Shown here: positions 1 through 5,907 of the stretch, piece by piece
How positions within the stretch are numbered: position 1 is the stretch's first letter
How the letters are laid out: every line of letters begins with the position of its first letter
From: Alphaproteobacteria bacterium
GTDB taxonomy: Bacteria; Pseudomonadota; Alphaproteobacteria; Micavibrionales; UBA2020
NCBI GenBank assembly: GCA_029266795.1
Contig: JAQSWE010000055.1
Location: 1-11,020, forward strand
Reading direction: 5' to 3'
Length of the DNA stretch: 11,020 nt
Made by a program: the position numbers and the translations under genes
The notes under the pieces: generated by a model
The model's database searches: none
What the model was told of the DNA's origin: nothing
The model's input: only the letters and a program-made list of their open reading frames with translations

Positions 1-46
1 TGGTATTTTCGAGCTGGATCGGGAAGCTCAGTTTGTACTGTTTCAT
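1..46 (-). CDS. possible 5' end of a minus-strand gene, product unknown
   Basis: Reading the minus strand from the ATG at 46-44 gives 15 codons without a stop to the window edge (MKQYKLSFPIQLENT). Codon choice (CAG, CTG, AGC, TTC, ATC, CTC) matches the other genes here. A promoter candidate pointing the same way lies about 75-100 bases upstream. No strong ribosome binding site is visible; a G-rich stretch lies about 14 bases upstream of the ATG. The fragment is too short to assign a family. It would be divergent from the transporter gene at 236. It could be chance, so the call is tentative. Confidence 0.38.
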   Translation of the reverse strand, partial: MKQYKLSFPIQLENT

Positions 47-119
47 GCTTTTTTTGCCGCCCGCGACTGTCGCGGAAAAGGGCGTGTCAGCCTTTCAAAT
101 CAATTATCAAGAATGTCAT

Positions 120-147
120 AATCTAGCAAAAACGCAGAAAATGTCAA
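120..147 (-). promoter_or_regulatory. sigma70-type promoter candidate facing left
   Basis: On the minus strand a perfect TTGACA (147-142) is followed after 16 bases by TAGATT (125-120), which matches four of six -10 positions. Transcription would start near 113, giving a leader of about 67 bases before the ATG at 46. Around it, AATGTCATAAT and AATGTCAAATT form two near-copies about 28 bases apart on the plus strand, possibly a repeated binding site. The hairpin-prone palindrome CCGCGAC-T-GTCGCGG (61-75) lies inside the leader. Confidence 0.42.
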
Positions 148-223
148 ATTACGTTGAGGAAGCCTAATTAACGGCATAGTTTGAAGGGGATAGGGACCAC
201 CCCCTCATTTGTTTTCCGTAACC

Positions 224-238
224 AAGGAGCTGAAATTG
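224..238 (+). promoter_or_regulatory. ribosome binding site that sets a TTG start
   Basis: AAGGAG at 224-229, then six bases, then TTG at 236-238. This near-ideal spacing favours TTG 236 over the upstream in-frame TTG at 209 and removes nine residues from the longest reading of the transporter. Confidence 0.65.
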
Positions 239-1135
239 GATATCGGCCACCTGCTCCTCGCGCTGCTGTTCGGCCTGACGATTCTCCATCTGGTGACGCT
301 CAAGGTCTGTTCGGTGACGCTCGACCACCGCACCGCACCGCTGTTCATCAGCGTCTGGACGCTGCTGGGTCTTGCCGCCACATCGCCGCTGTTCGGGCAT
401 TTGTGGATGGAAGGCTGGGCGAAGTTCATGGCGCAGCCACATCTGCTGGCGCTCACCGTCGTGAAAGGCGGGCTGCTCTGCTACCTCTTCGTGCTGTCGC
501 AGGAATTGATGAAGGTGTCGCTGTCATCGCGCCATTACGTCACGCCGATGGCGGTCGGCATCATGACGGTCTCCAACAGCTTCTTCGGCGAGCGGCTGAT
601 GCCGCATGAGCTTTTCGTCGGTTTTGCGCTCTGCGCGCTGGCGACCACATTTTTCCTGAAAGGCCATTTGTCGGAGCTGGACAAGCGCAGCCGCCTCGCC
701 TACGCCAAACTGGTGCTGATTTCGGCGGGGTTGTCCACGCTCGACCAGGTAATTACGAAGGAGGCCAACTGGTACGCGCTGCTGATCGTGTCCTATACCG
801 TCGTCTTCGTCGCCGCCATCGTCTGGAATTACCGCACCCCCGCCAATTTCCGCGCCGCGCTGCTCGGGCGCAATGCGGCGCTGGCGGGGATATTGTATGC
901 CGCGACCGAGCTGGTGAAATTCTACCAGCAGGTGACCATCAACCCCGTCACCATCGTCATCATCACGCAGGCGCTGACGAAACCGGTCATCCTCGTCCTC
1001 TCCGCAATGATCTGGAAGGAACGGACGGTAAGGGAGCAGCTGATATGGGGCGGGCTTGCCTTCCTGATCGCGCTTCCGTTATTCTTGCCGCCGGAGATAC
1101 TGGGGCGATTCATCGATTTACCGGCAAAGCCATGA
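236..1135 (+). CDS. DMT-superfamily (EamA-like) membrane transporter
   Basis: An integral inner-membrane protein of 299 residues, almost wholly hydrophobic, with about ten membrane segments, matching the size and layout of drug/metabolite (EamA-type) transporters. These are built from two five-helix repeats. The ends of both repeats can be seen: a GERL turn followed by a hydrophobic helix near residue 123, and a matching WKERT turn and helix near residue 262. The substrate cannot be read from sequence. I place the start at TTG 236 because AAGGAG (224-229) sits six bases upstream; an in-frame TTG at 209 has no such site. The stop overlaps the next start as ATGA (1132-1135), so expression with the FAD oxidoreductase is probably coupled. 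This suggests the carrier may move that enzyme's substrate or product, which is inference. No convincing promoter was seen; TTGAGG (154-159) with TAGTTT (177-182) is a weak candidate. Confidence 0.8.
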   Translation: MDIGHLLLALLFGLTILHLVTLKVCSVTLDHRTAPLFISVWTLLGLAATSPLFGHLWMEGWAKFMAQPHLLALTVVKGGLLCYLFVLSQELMKVSLSSRHYVTPMAVGIMTVSNSFFGERLMPHELFVGFALCALATTFFLKGHLSELDKRSRLAYAKLVLISAGLSTLDQVITKEANWYALLIVSYTVVFVAAIVWNYRTPANFRAALLGRNAALAGILYAATELVKFYQQVTINPVTIVIITQALTKPVILVLSAMIWKERTVREQLIWGGLAFLIALPLFLPPEILGRFIDLPAKP

Positions 1136-2322
1136 CCACCGAAGATAAAGAAAAACCGAAGACATATATATACGACATGATCGTCTTCGGCGGCGGCATC
1201 GCGGGGCTGTGGCTGGCCAATACGCTGAAACGCGCCAATTACAACGTCATACTGATCGAGAAAGACAAACTCGGCGGCGTGCAGACGCTGGCATCTCAGG
1301 GGATGATCCATGGCGGCCAGAAATATGTGCTGCAGGGCGCGGTCACGGGGCATGCCTCGTCGCTTGCGCAAATGCCCAAGCGCTGGGATTCCAGTTTCGA
1401 CGGCTATGGCGAGATTGATTTGACTGCCGCAAAATTCCTCAGCGAGACGCAAGTGATGTGGCCGGCAGGATCTGTGCTGTCGACCGCCGCCGTGATGGGC
1501 GCGGCGCAGGTCGTGAATGCGGCCACAAAAAAACTGAAGCGCGAAGAATTCCCCGATGTGCTGCAGGAAAAAAAGAAATTCAAGGGGCCGGTGTTCGAAC
1601 TGCCCGAAAAAGTCCTCGACATAAAATCGCTGGTCGAGGCGCTGGCGAAAAAACTGGAAGGCCGGTTGCTGCAGGGCGAAGTGACGGAGATTTTGCCCGA
1701 TGGTCAGGTCGCCGTAAACGGCATGATACTGCGCGCGCAGCTGATCATTTTCACCGCCGGCACCGGCAACGAACGCGCGCTGGAACTGCTGCGCGTGAAG
1801 GATAAACATGCGCAGCGCCGCCCGCTTCGTCAGGTGATGGTGAAGTCGATGGATCATCCGCTCTACGGCCATGGCATCACCGCCAGCCCCAAGCCCCGCA
1901 TGACCGTCACCAGCCATCCGCTGCCCGCCGGCGGCTATGTCTGGTATCTGGGCGGGGCGGTGGCGGAGGAGGGCGCGAAGATGAGCGAGGAGGAAACGCT
2001 CCGCTTCGCCAAATCCGAATTGCAGGCGGTCTTCCCCGATATCGACTGGGACAACCGCGAATGGGCGACATGGGCAGGCGACCGCGCCGAGCCCTATGAC
2101 GCGACCGGCGATCTTCCCCCCGGCCCCTTCGTGCATCAGCGCGGCAAGGTGCTGATGGCATGGCCGACGAAGCTCACTTTCGCGCCTGCCTTGTCCGACC
2201 GCGTGTTCGAATGGCTGCAGGATAAAGACATCCACCCGATCGCCAAGGACGCGCCCCCGCCGCTGGAAAAAGCCGAAATCGGGCAGTATCCGTGGGAAAC
2301 AGCGGTGTGGCACCGACAGTAA
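1132..2322 (+). CDS. FAD-dependent oxidoreductase (DAO / GlpD-like fold)
   Basis: A 396-residue flavoprotein, probably cytoplasmic or membrane-associated. An N-terminal Rossmann fold begins near residue 14 with the dinucleotide motif GGGIAG (20-25). Glu43 ends the second strand (VILIEK) and should bind the ribose of FAD. The following SQGMIHGGQKY segment resembles the flavin-contacting loop of glycerol-3-phosphate dehydrogenase and D-amino-acid-oxidase family members. A C-terminal DRAEP...WPTKLTFAP stretch is also typical of DAO-type proteins. The substrate is unknown. I chose ATG 1132, which overlaps the stop of the transporter gene as ATGA. The in-frame ATG at 1045 would extend the protein with a low-complexity stretch that is really the transporter's end read in another frame. 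No signal peptide. The coupling to the transporter hints at one shared substrate, but nothing in the sequence identifies it. Confidence 0.8.
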   Translation: MTTEDKEKPKTYIYDMIVFGGGIAGLWLANTLKRANYNVILIEKDKLGGVQTLASQGMIHGGQKYVLQGAVTGHASSLAQMPKRWDSSFDGYGEIDLTAAKFLSETQVMWPAGSVLSTAAVMGAAQVVNAATKKLKREEFPDVLQEKKKFKGPVFELPEKVLDIKSLVEALAKKLEGRLLQGEVTEILPDGQVAVNGMILRAQLIIFTAGTGNERALELLRVKDKHAQRRPLRQVMVKSMDHPLYGHGITASPKPRMTVTSHPLPAGGYVWYLGGAVAEEGAKMSEEETLRFAKSELQAVFPDIDWDNREWATWAGDRAEPYDATGDLPPGPFVHQRGKVLMAWPTKLTFAPALSDRVFEWLQDKDIHPIAKDAPPPLEKAEIGQYPWETAVWHRQ

Positions 2323-2333
2323 GTCATTTAACA

Positions 2334-2363
2334 TTTACATAATCTGTACAAAAACTGTATAAT
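2334..2363 (+). promoter_or_regulatory. sigma70-type promoter for the aldo/keto reductase
   Basis: TTTACA (2334-2339), an 18-base spacer, and a perfect TATAAT (2358-2363) in an AT-rich patch starting 12 bases after the oxidoreductase stop. The start would lie near 2370, leaving a leader of roughly 105 bases. The leader contains a six-base inverted repeat, CCAGCG (2376-2381) and CGCTGG (2404-2409), with a 22-base loop. This is too weak to call an RNA element. Confidence 0.65.
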
Positions 2364-2474
2364 ATCAAAGGGTCTCCAGCGATCGGAAATACCCACCGCA
2401 CCACGCTGGCTTTATGACAAAATATGCGCTATAGAATCTCTACCCTAAAAATAAGACTTAAGCAGGCATTTCCG

Positions 2475-3293
2475 ATGACGCAGATCATTTCACAGGCTAC
2501 TCCCGCGACCGAACTTTTGCAGCCGCAGCGCATCGCGTGGCGCGATGTCAGCCCGCTGGGCTTGGGCACCGTTAAATTCGGGCGCAACACCGGCGTGAAA
2601 TATCCGGGCGGCGAGGGCTTTGCATTGCCGACGGACAAGGAAATCGAATCCCTGCTCGATCTCGCGCTCGATTGCGGCATCAACCTGCTCGACACCGCCC
2701 CCGCTTACGGTTCGGCGGAAGAACGCCTGGGCCAGTTGATGGGCTGGCGGCGCGAACGTTTCTTCCTCGTCACGAAAACGGGGGAGGAATTCGACGGCAA
2801 GAATTCGGAATATATTTTCACCGCATCGCATACGCGCATGAGCGTGGAGCGCAGCCTGAAACGCCTGCAAACCGATTATATCGACTGCGTACTGGTCCAC
2901 AGCAACCGCGACGATGTGCAGGTCGTGCGCGATACCGATGTGCTGGAAACGCTGGCAAACATGCGTGACGAAGGCAAAATCGGCAGCTTCGGCGTATCGA
3001 CATATTCTGTCGAGGGCGGCAAACTCGCAGCCGCCCTGTCGGATTGCGTGATGGTGACGTACAACAAGGGCGATACCAGCTGCCGCGACGTGATCGATTA
3101 CGCGCGCGACAACGGCAAGGCCGTGCTGGTGAAAAAGGGTCTGGCCTCCGGCCATCTGGATGCGGCCACGACCGCCGCCGATAATATCCGCTTCGTCCTC
3201 GGCACCGCTGGCGTGACATCGATGGTTTTTGGCAGCCTCAACCCCGAAAACATCGTGGCCAATGCCCGCGCGCTCTGCACGAAACAGGCTTAG
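2475..3293 (+). CDS. aldo/keto reductase family oxidoreductase
   Basis: A 272-residue soluble NAD(P)H-dependent carbonyl reductase with a TIM-barrel fold. All four residues of the family's catalytic tetrad are visible: Asp73 (LLDTAP), Tyr78 (AYGSAEE), Lys101 (LVTKTG) and His142 (VLVHS). The barrel opens with LGLGTVKFG and closes with a cofactor-binding end in which GTAGVTSMVFGS resembles the usual phosphate-binding strand-loop. The true substrate cannot be predicted; members reduce aldehydes, ketones or sugars. I prefer ATG 2475 because AGG (2464-2466) lies eight bases upstream, whereas the in-frame ATG at 2424 has no binding site and adds 17 atypical basic residues. The gene has its own strong promoter and appears monocistronic, followed by the palindromic element at 3303. 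Confidence 0.85.
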   Translation: MTQIISQATPATELLQPQRIAWRDVSPLGLGTVKFGRNTGVKYPGGEGFALPTDKEIESLLDLALDCGINLLDTAPAYGSAEERLGQLMGWRRERFFLVTKTGEEFDGKNSEYIFTASHTRMSVERSLKRLQTDYIDCVLVHSNRDDVQVVRDTDVLETLANMRDEGKIGSFGVSTYSVEGGKLAAALSDCVMVTYNKGDTSCRDVIDYARDNGKAVLVKKGLASGHLDAATTAADNIRFVLGTAGVTSMVFGSLNPENIVANARALCTKQA

Positions 3294-3302
3294 TCTTCCT
3301 CC

Positions 3303-3410
3303 TCGTCATTCCCGCCTCGTGCGGGGATCCGGTCCGCGGCTTCAGCCGCGTTTCATGAGTTATGACGCGCGGACGCGCTACCAGACCCCTGCACAAGGCG
3401 GGGGTGACGA
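3303..3410. repeat. palindromic extragenic element (MITE/REP-like)
   Basis: Two 30-base arms, 3304-3333 and 3380-3409, are inverted copies matching at 24 of 30 positions, plus one more pair at 3303/3410. The left arm begins CGTCATTCCCGCCT and the right arm ends AGGCGGGGGTGACG. Between the arms sits a smaller hairpin with stem CGCGGC (3335-3340) / GCCGCG (3345-3350) and loop TTCA. The outer sequence resembles dispersed palindromes with CGTCATTCCCGC ends that I know from many proteobacterial, especially alphaproteobacterial, intergenic regions. It lies ten bases after the aldo/keto reductase stop and may act as that gene's transcription or RNA 3' end. No other copy was seen in this window. Confidence 0.65.
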
Positions 3411-3464
3411 AAATGGGCGCTTAGTGCCTGAAAACAAACGTTTAACTGCCAATTGCGAAGAATC

Positions 3465-3493
3465 TTGGATTCTCGCGCACATCCATATATGAT
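3465..3493 (+). promoter_or_regulatory. promoter of tRNA-Ser
   Basis: TTGGAT (3465-3470), a 17-base spacer, and TATGAT (3488-3493), matching sigma70 hexamers at four and five of six positions. Transcription would start near 3500, about 17 bases before the mature tRNA 5' end. The downstream HAD and cold-shock genes may be read from the same promoter, since no terminator was seen between them. Confidence 0.62.
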
Positions 3494-3516
3494 GCCCCCA
3501 CTTGCCTTCCAATTGC

Positions 3517-3608
3517 GGAGACGTGGCCGAGCGGCTGAAGGCGGCGGTTTGCTAAACCGTTATAGGTGTTACAACCTATCGGAGGTTCGAATCCTCTCGT
3601 CTCCGCCA
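3517..3608 (+). tRNA. tRNA-Ser(GCU)
   Basis: A class II tRNA reading AGC/AGU codons. The acceptor stem GGAGACG (3517-3523) pairs with CGTCTCC (3598-3604); G3605 is the discriminator base and CCA (3606-3608) is encoded. The anticodon GCT is at 3551-3553 inside loop TTGCTAA. The long variable arm typical of serine tRNAs pairs ATAGGT with ACCTAT. The T arm has loop TTCGAAT with stem GGAGG/CCTCT. Every expected arm is present, so the gene looks intact. A short T-run follows at about 3612-3616. Confidence 0.95.
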
Positions 3609-3665
3609 TCCTTTTTCAGCCGTTTTGGCAAGACATCTCGCAACCTGTTTTCAGGGAACGTCAGA

Positions 3666-4427
3666 ATGAAACGCCTTCTTTTTGTCACGGCAACGCTGTT
3701 TTTAATTCTCGCTGTTTCATCGCCCGCATTTGCGCAAGCGCCGCGTTTCAAGGCGGTGGCTTTCGACTACTTCGTGATTTTTAATCCCAATTCCGTCGTG
3801 GACGATGTTGAAAAAGTATTCCCCGGAAAAGGCTTGGAATTCACCAAGGCTTGGCGCGCCAAGCAATTCGAATACGGCTTTTTACGGTCGATCACAAATC
3901 GCCATGAGGATTTCTTCAAAGTAACGGAAGAGGCTCTGCTGTACACGATCGAGAACATGAAGCTGAAAGCGACGGATGATCAGAAACAACAGCTGCTTGA
4001 CGCATATCTGTCGCTGGAGCCGTGGCCCGATGCGGTCGATGGTTTAAAGAAGCTGAAGGCAGCCGGCCTTAAAATCATCACGATTGCGAATTTCAGCAAA
4101 AAGATGCTGCTGGCCAACGCCCAGAATGCAGGTATCACGCCGCTGTTCGACGAACTGCTGAGCACCGAAACCAACCAGACCTACAAGCCCGACACGAAAG
4201 CTTATGGCTTGGGCATGGAGCATCTGGCCCTGAAAAAAAATGAAATCGTCTTCGCCGCCTTTGGCGGCTGGGATGCCTATGGCGCGAAGAATTTTGGCTA
4301 TTCCACCTATTGGGTGAACCGCTTTGATTTGCCCGCTGAAAAACTTGGCATGCCGCCGGATGCAACCTCGAACAGCTTTCAAGGCTTGCTCGATTTTGTC
4401 CTTGGCACTTCTACATCCCCGCAATAA
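3666..4427 (+). CDS. secreted haloacid-dehalogenase-type (HAD) protein with altered active site
   Basis: A 253-residue protein with a Sec-type signal peptide (residues 1-23, cleavage after AFA), so probably periplasmic. The rest follows the type II 2-haloacid dehalogenase plan: nucleophile Asp34 (VAFDYF), a helical cap with KAWRAKQFEYGFL (61-73), a YKP...Y motif (Lys174, Tyr180), and WDAYGAKNFGY (202-212) with Asp203. Compared with the known L-2-haloacid dehalogenase residues, the nucleophile, an arginine at 64, Lys, Tyr and the last Asp are kept. The threonine four residues after the nucleophile is Ile38, the motif II serine is Ala141, and the Ser and Asn of the SSN motif are Ala198 and Gly200. 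Dehalogenase activity is therefore doubtful; a related hydrolase or binding role is possible. ATG 3666 is chosen because AGGGA (3653-3657) lies eight bases upstream; longer in-frame readings run through the tRNA. The cold-shock gene follows after 24 bases. Confidence 0.78.
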   Translation: MKRLLFVTATLFLILAVSSPAFAQAPRFKAVAFDYFVIFNPNSVVDDVEKVFPGKGLEFTKAWRAKQFEYGFLRSITNRHEDFFKVTEEALLYTIENMKLKATDDQKQQLLDAYLSLEPWPDAVDGLKKLKAAGLKIITIANFSKKMLLANAQNAGITPLFDELLSTETNQTYKPDTKAYGLGMEHLALKKNEIVFAAFGGWDAYGAKNFGYSTYWVNRFDLPAEKLGMPPDATSNSFQGLLDFVLGTSTSPQ

Positions 4428-4451
4428 ACAACCAGATAAGGAAGCTAAACC

Positions 4452-4658
4452 ATGCCTACCGGCAGCATCATCTCGTACAAGGAAGACAAAGGCTACGGCT
4501 TCATCCGCCCGCAAGATGGCGGCGATAACGTTTATGTGCATGTCTCCGCTTTGAAAACTGCAGGCGTTGATACTGTCGCGCCGGGCCAGCGTCTGACATA
4601 TGAAGTGCAGACGAAGGATGGCAAAACCTCGGCGGTTGATATCAAGTTGCTGGGTTGA
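4452..4658 (+). CDS. cold-shock-domain protein (CspA-like)
   Basis: A 68-residue single cold-shock domain, a five-stranded OB-fold that binds single-stranded RNA or DNA and loosens RNA structure in the cytoplasm. RNP1 is KGYGFI (13-18) and RNP2 is VYVHVS (27-32), both close to consensus, and the length is normal for a bacterial Csp. The N-terminal strand reads GSIISYKEDKGYG instead of the usual G-T-V-K-W-F-N pattern, so the surface tryptophan is replaced by serine and the usual lysine by isoleucine. A strong binding site AAGGAAG (4438-4444) lies seven bases before the ATG. The 24-base gap after the HAD gene, with no promoter seen, suggests the two are co-transcribed. Csp leaders often carry long thermosensing 5' regions; none is present here. 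Confidence 0.9.
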   Translation: MPTGSIISYKEDKGYGFIRPQDGGDNVYVHVSALKTAGVDTVAPGQRLTYEVQTKDGKTSAVDIKLLG

Positions 4659-4715
4659 GCGCTTTAGTAGGCCATTCAAAACTCCAATCCATTCCCCCAA
4701 CGCTTCGCTGTGCCG

Positions 4716-4955
4716 ATGACTGAAACGATTATCGTCCGCGTCACGCCCAAAGCCTCCCGCAACGCGGTGAAGGTCGAGCCGCAGGCGGATGGGACGGTGC
4801 TGTATCGCGTCTATGTGACGATCGCGGCCGAGGACGGCAAGGCGAACAAGGCGGTCATTGAATTGCTGGCCGATCTGCTGGGGGTGCGAAAATCCGCGTT
4901 GACGATCCGGCAGGGGCTGACCAACCGGAATAAAGTGGTGCAGGTCGAGCGGTAA
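4716..4955 (+). CDS. YggU/DUF167 (UPF0235) family protein
   Basis: A 79-residue protein of the DUF167 family, a small alpha/beta fold found across bacteria, archaea and eukaryotes with no settled biochemical role. Conserved stretches are visible in order: VRVTPKASRNAV near the N terminus, then EDGKANKAVIELLADLLGV with the family's D-G-x-A-N core, then KSALTIRQG...NRNK. The length is normal. The start is uncertain: GTG 4710 and ATG 4716 are in frame two codons apart and neither has a good binding site; I use the ATG. It follows the cold-shock gene by 57 bases and might belong to the same transcript. Confidence 0.8.
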   Translation: MTETIIVRVTPKASRNAVKVEPQADGTVLYRVYVTIAAEDGKANKAVIELLADLLGVRKSALTIRQGLTNRNKVVQVER

Positions 4956-5074
4956 AATCCGTCGTTACGGGTGAATTGTTACATTTGTGTGACATTTTGT
5001 GTCAGGCGTGTAATGGCAATAATTCTGCGCCTTTTCGGGCTGAAAACCTTGCCTTTCTGAATTAAATTTAAATC

Positions 5075-5155
5075 TGGTGATCCGCGGTGCCCTGATTTTG
5101 CCCAAGACCTAGGCCATCACTTTACAGTCAGTCCTGCCCGACTGGCGGATCACCA
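5075..5155. repeat. long inverted repeat, candidate structured RNA
   Basis: A perfect 11-base inverted repeat, TGGTGATCCGC (5075-5085) and GCGGATCACCA (5145-5155), encloses 59 bases. A second hairpin, CAGTC-CTGCCC-GACTG (5129-5144), abuts the right arm so that its stem would stack on the outer stem, as in a multi-branched RNA. It lies 25 bases before the small ORF at 5181. It could be a leader RNA element, a small RNA or a short mobile palindrome. I saw no target-site duplication and do not recognise a known RNA family. The upstream gap (4956-5074) holds the dyad TGACA-TTTTG-TGTCA (4990-5004) and AT-rich sequence, but no convincing promoter. Confidence 0.5.
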
Positions 5156-5180
5156 ACTTTTATACAGTTTCAGGCAATTG

Positions 5181-5384
5181 ATGACACAGCTGAGCGAGAC
5201 GGAATGGCGCGCGCTGCGGGCCCTGGGGAGGATAAGTGCAGGCATGGCCACGTTTTTGAACGTGATCGATGCCGATGCCCTCGTGCGACTTGGTCTCGCC
5301 GAACGCTACGGCAAGGGGCAGTTTACGCTCACCGATGCGGGGCGCGACCTGCTCGACCGCGACGCCACGCTGACAGGCGGCTAG
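5181..5384 (+). CDS. small hypothetical protein, possible winged-helix
   Basis: A 67-residue soluble protein I do not recognise. Residues 5-45 look helical, and LVRLGLAERYGKGQFTLT (34-51) followed by DAGRDLL resembles the recognition helix, wing and last helix of MarR/PadR-like winged-helix domains, so DNA binding is possible. It is much shorter than those regulators and has no dimerisation arm. I choose ATG 5181 over the adjacent TTG at 5178 because AGG (5172-5174) is six bases away. It sits between the inverted repeat at 5075 and the receiver cluster; 34 bases separate it from the first receiver gene, and the last base of its stop codon starts that gene's candidate promoter. Confidence 0.6.
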   Translation: MTQLSETEWRALRALGRISAGMATFLNVIDADALVRLGLAERYGKGQFTLTDAGRDLLDRDATLTGG

Positions 5385-5408
5385 GAACCGCGGTGTTTAA
5401 CCTTGGTT
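5384..5408 (+). promoter_or_regulatory. EcfG (general stress sigma) promoter candidate
   Basis: GGAAC (5384-5388), 17 bases, then GTT (5406-5408), fitting the alphaproteobacterial EcfG consensus GGAAC-N16/17-(c)GTT except that the base before GTT is G. Transcription would start near 5415, only a few bases before the ATG at 5419, so the transcript would be almost leaderless. This agrees with the lack of a clear ribosome binding site there. Confidence 0.38.
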
Positions 5409-5418
5409 GGTATAGGTC

Positions 5419-5814
5419 ATGAAACAGCCCGTCATTCTCCTCGTTGAAGCCGAACTTGCCGTGCGGGAGCCCGTATCGGATTATTTGCGCGAATGCGGCT
5501 ACCGCGTGGTCGAGCGTGTTTCGACCGACGAGGCGACGGAATTCCTCGAAAAAGGCGGTGTGCCGGTCGATATCGTGCTGGCGGATGCCGAAAGCACCGG
5601 CGCGCTCGGCGGTTTCGGCTTCGCGCGCTGGGTCAAGGCGAACCGCCCCCGCACGCAGGTGCTGCTGGCGGGCTCCGTCGAAAAAGTGGCGGAGGAGGCG
5701 GGAAACCTCTGTGCGCAGGGACCGCATCTGGGGCGGCCCTACCACCATCAGGTGCTGGGCAACCAGATCCGCCAGATGCTGGCCAAGCGGCGCGGGAAGC
5801 GGGATGCGGGCTGA
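5419..5814 (+). CDS. degenerate single-domain response regulator (receiver) 1
   Basis: A 131-residue stand-alone receiver domain with no output domain. The fold is clear: LLVEAELAVREPVSDYLRE at the N terminus, phospho-acceptor Asp56 in VLADAES, and a GRPYHH loop near the end. Several conserved receiver residues are changed: the acidic pair is Glu10-Ala11, the MPG turn after the aspartate is absent (STGALGGFG), the switch Thr/Ser is Ala84 (LLAGS), and the invariant lysine is Arg106. Phosphorylation is therefore uncertain, although the aspartate remains. It resembles stand-alone receivers of Rhizobiales with LAGS and LC..GP motifs, which usually keep KPY. It is a close duplicate of the gene at 6324, sharing 20- and 23-base identical DNA stretches. 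No clear binding site precedes the ATG. Confidence 0.8.
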   Translation: MKQPVILLVEAELAVREPVSDYLRECGYRVVERVSTDEATEFLEKGGVPVDIVLADAESTGALGGFGFARWVKANRPRTQVLLAGSVEKVAEEAGNLCAQGPHLGRPYHHQVLGNQIRQMLAKRRGKRDAG

Positions 5815-5907
5815 GGAAAAGTTGTGGAACTCGTTTTTGATCCGGTGGTATGGTTGAGGCTAGACCGAGGGGTATGATACACCTTGAGAGGACCGGATAA
5901 GGGCAAC

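Noticed and set aside
922..2334. 470-codon minus-strand open frame opposite the FAD oxidoreductase
   Set aside because: It mirrors the plus-strand gene's codon periodicity, is rich in His/Arg/Gln/Phe, has no recognisable motif, and the plus strand encodes a clear Rossmann flavoprotein.
2490..3155. 221-codon minus-strand open frame inside the aldo/keto reductase gene
   Set aside because: Shadow frame; the plus strand shows the full catalytic tetrad.
3453..3665. N-terminal extension of the HAD protein
   Set aside because: It reads through the tRNA-Ser gene; the signal peptide and binding site fit ATG 3666.
5826..5855. EcfG promoter before the middle receiver
   Set aside because: GGAAC is present, but the nearest GTT is 22 bases away, too far for the consensus.
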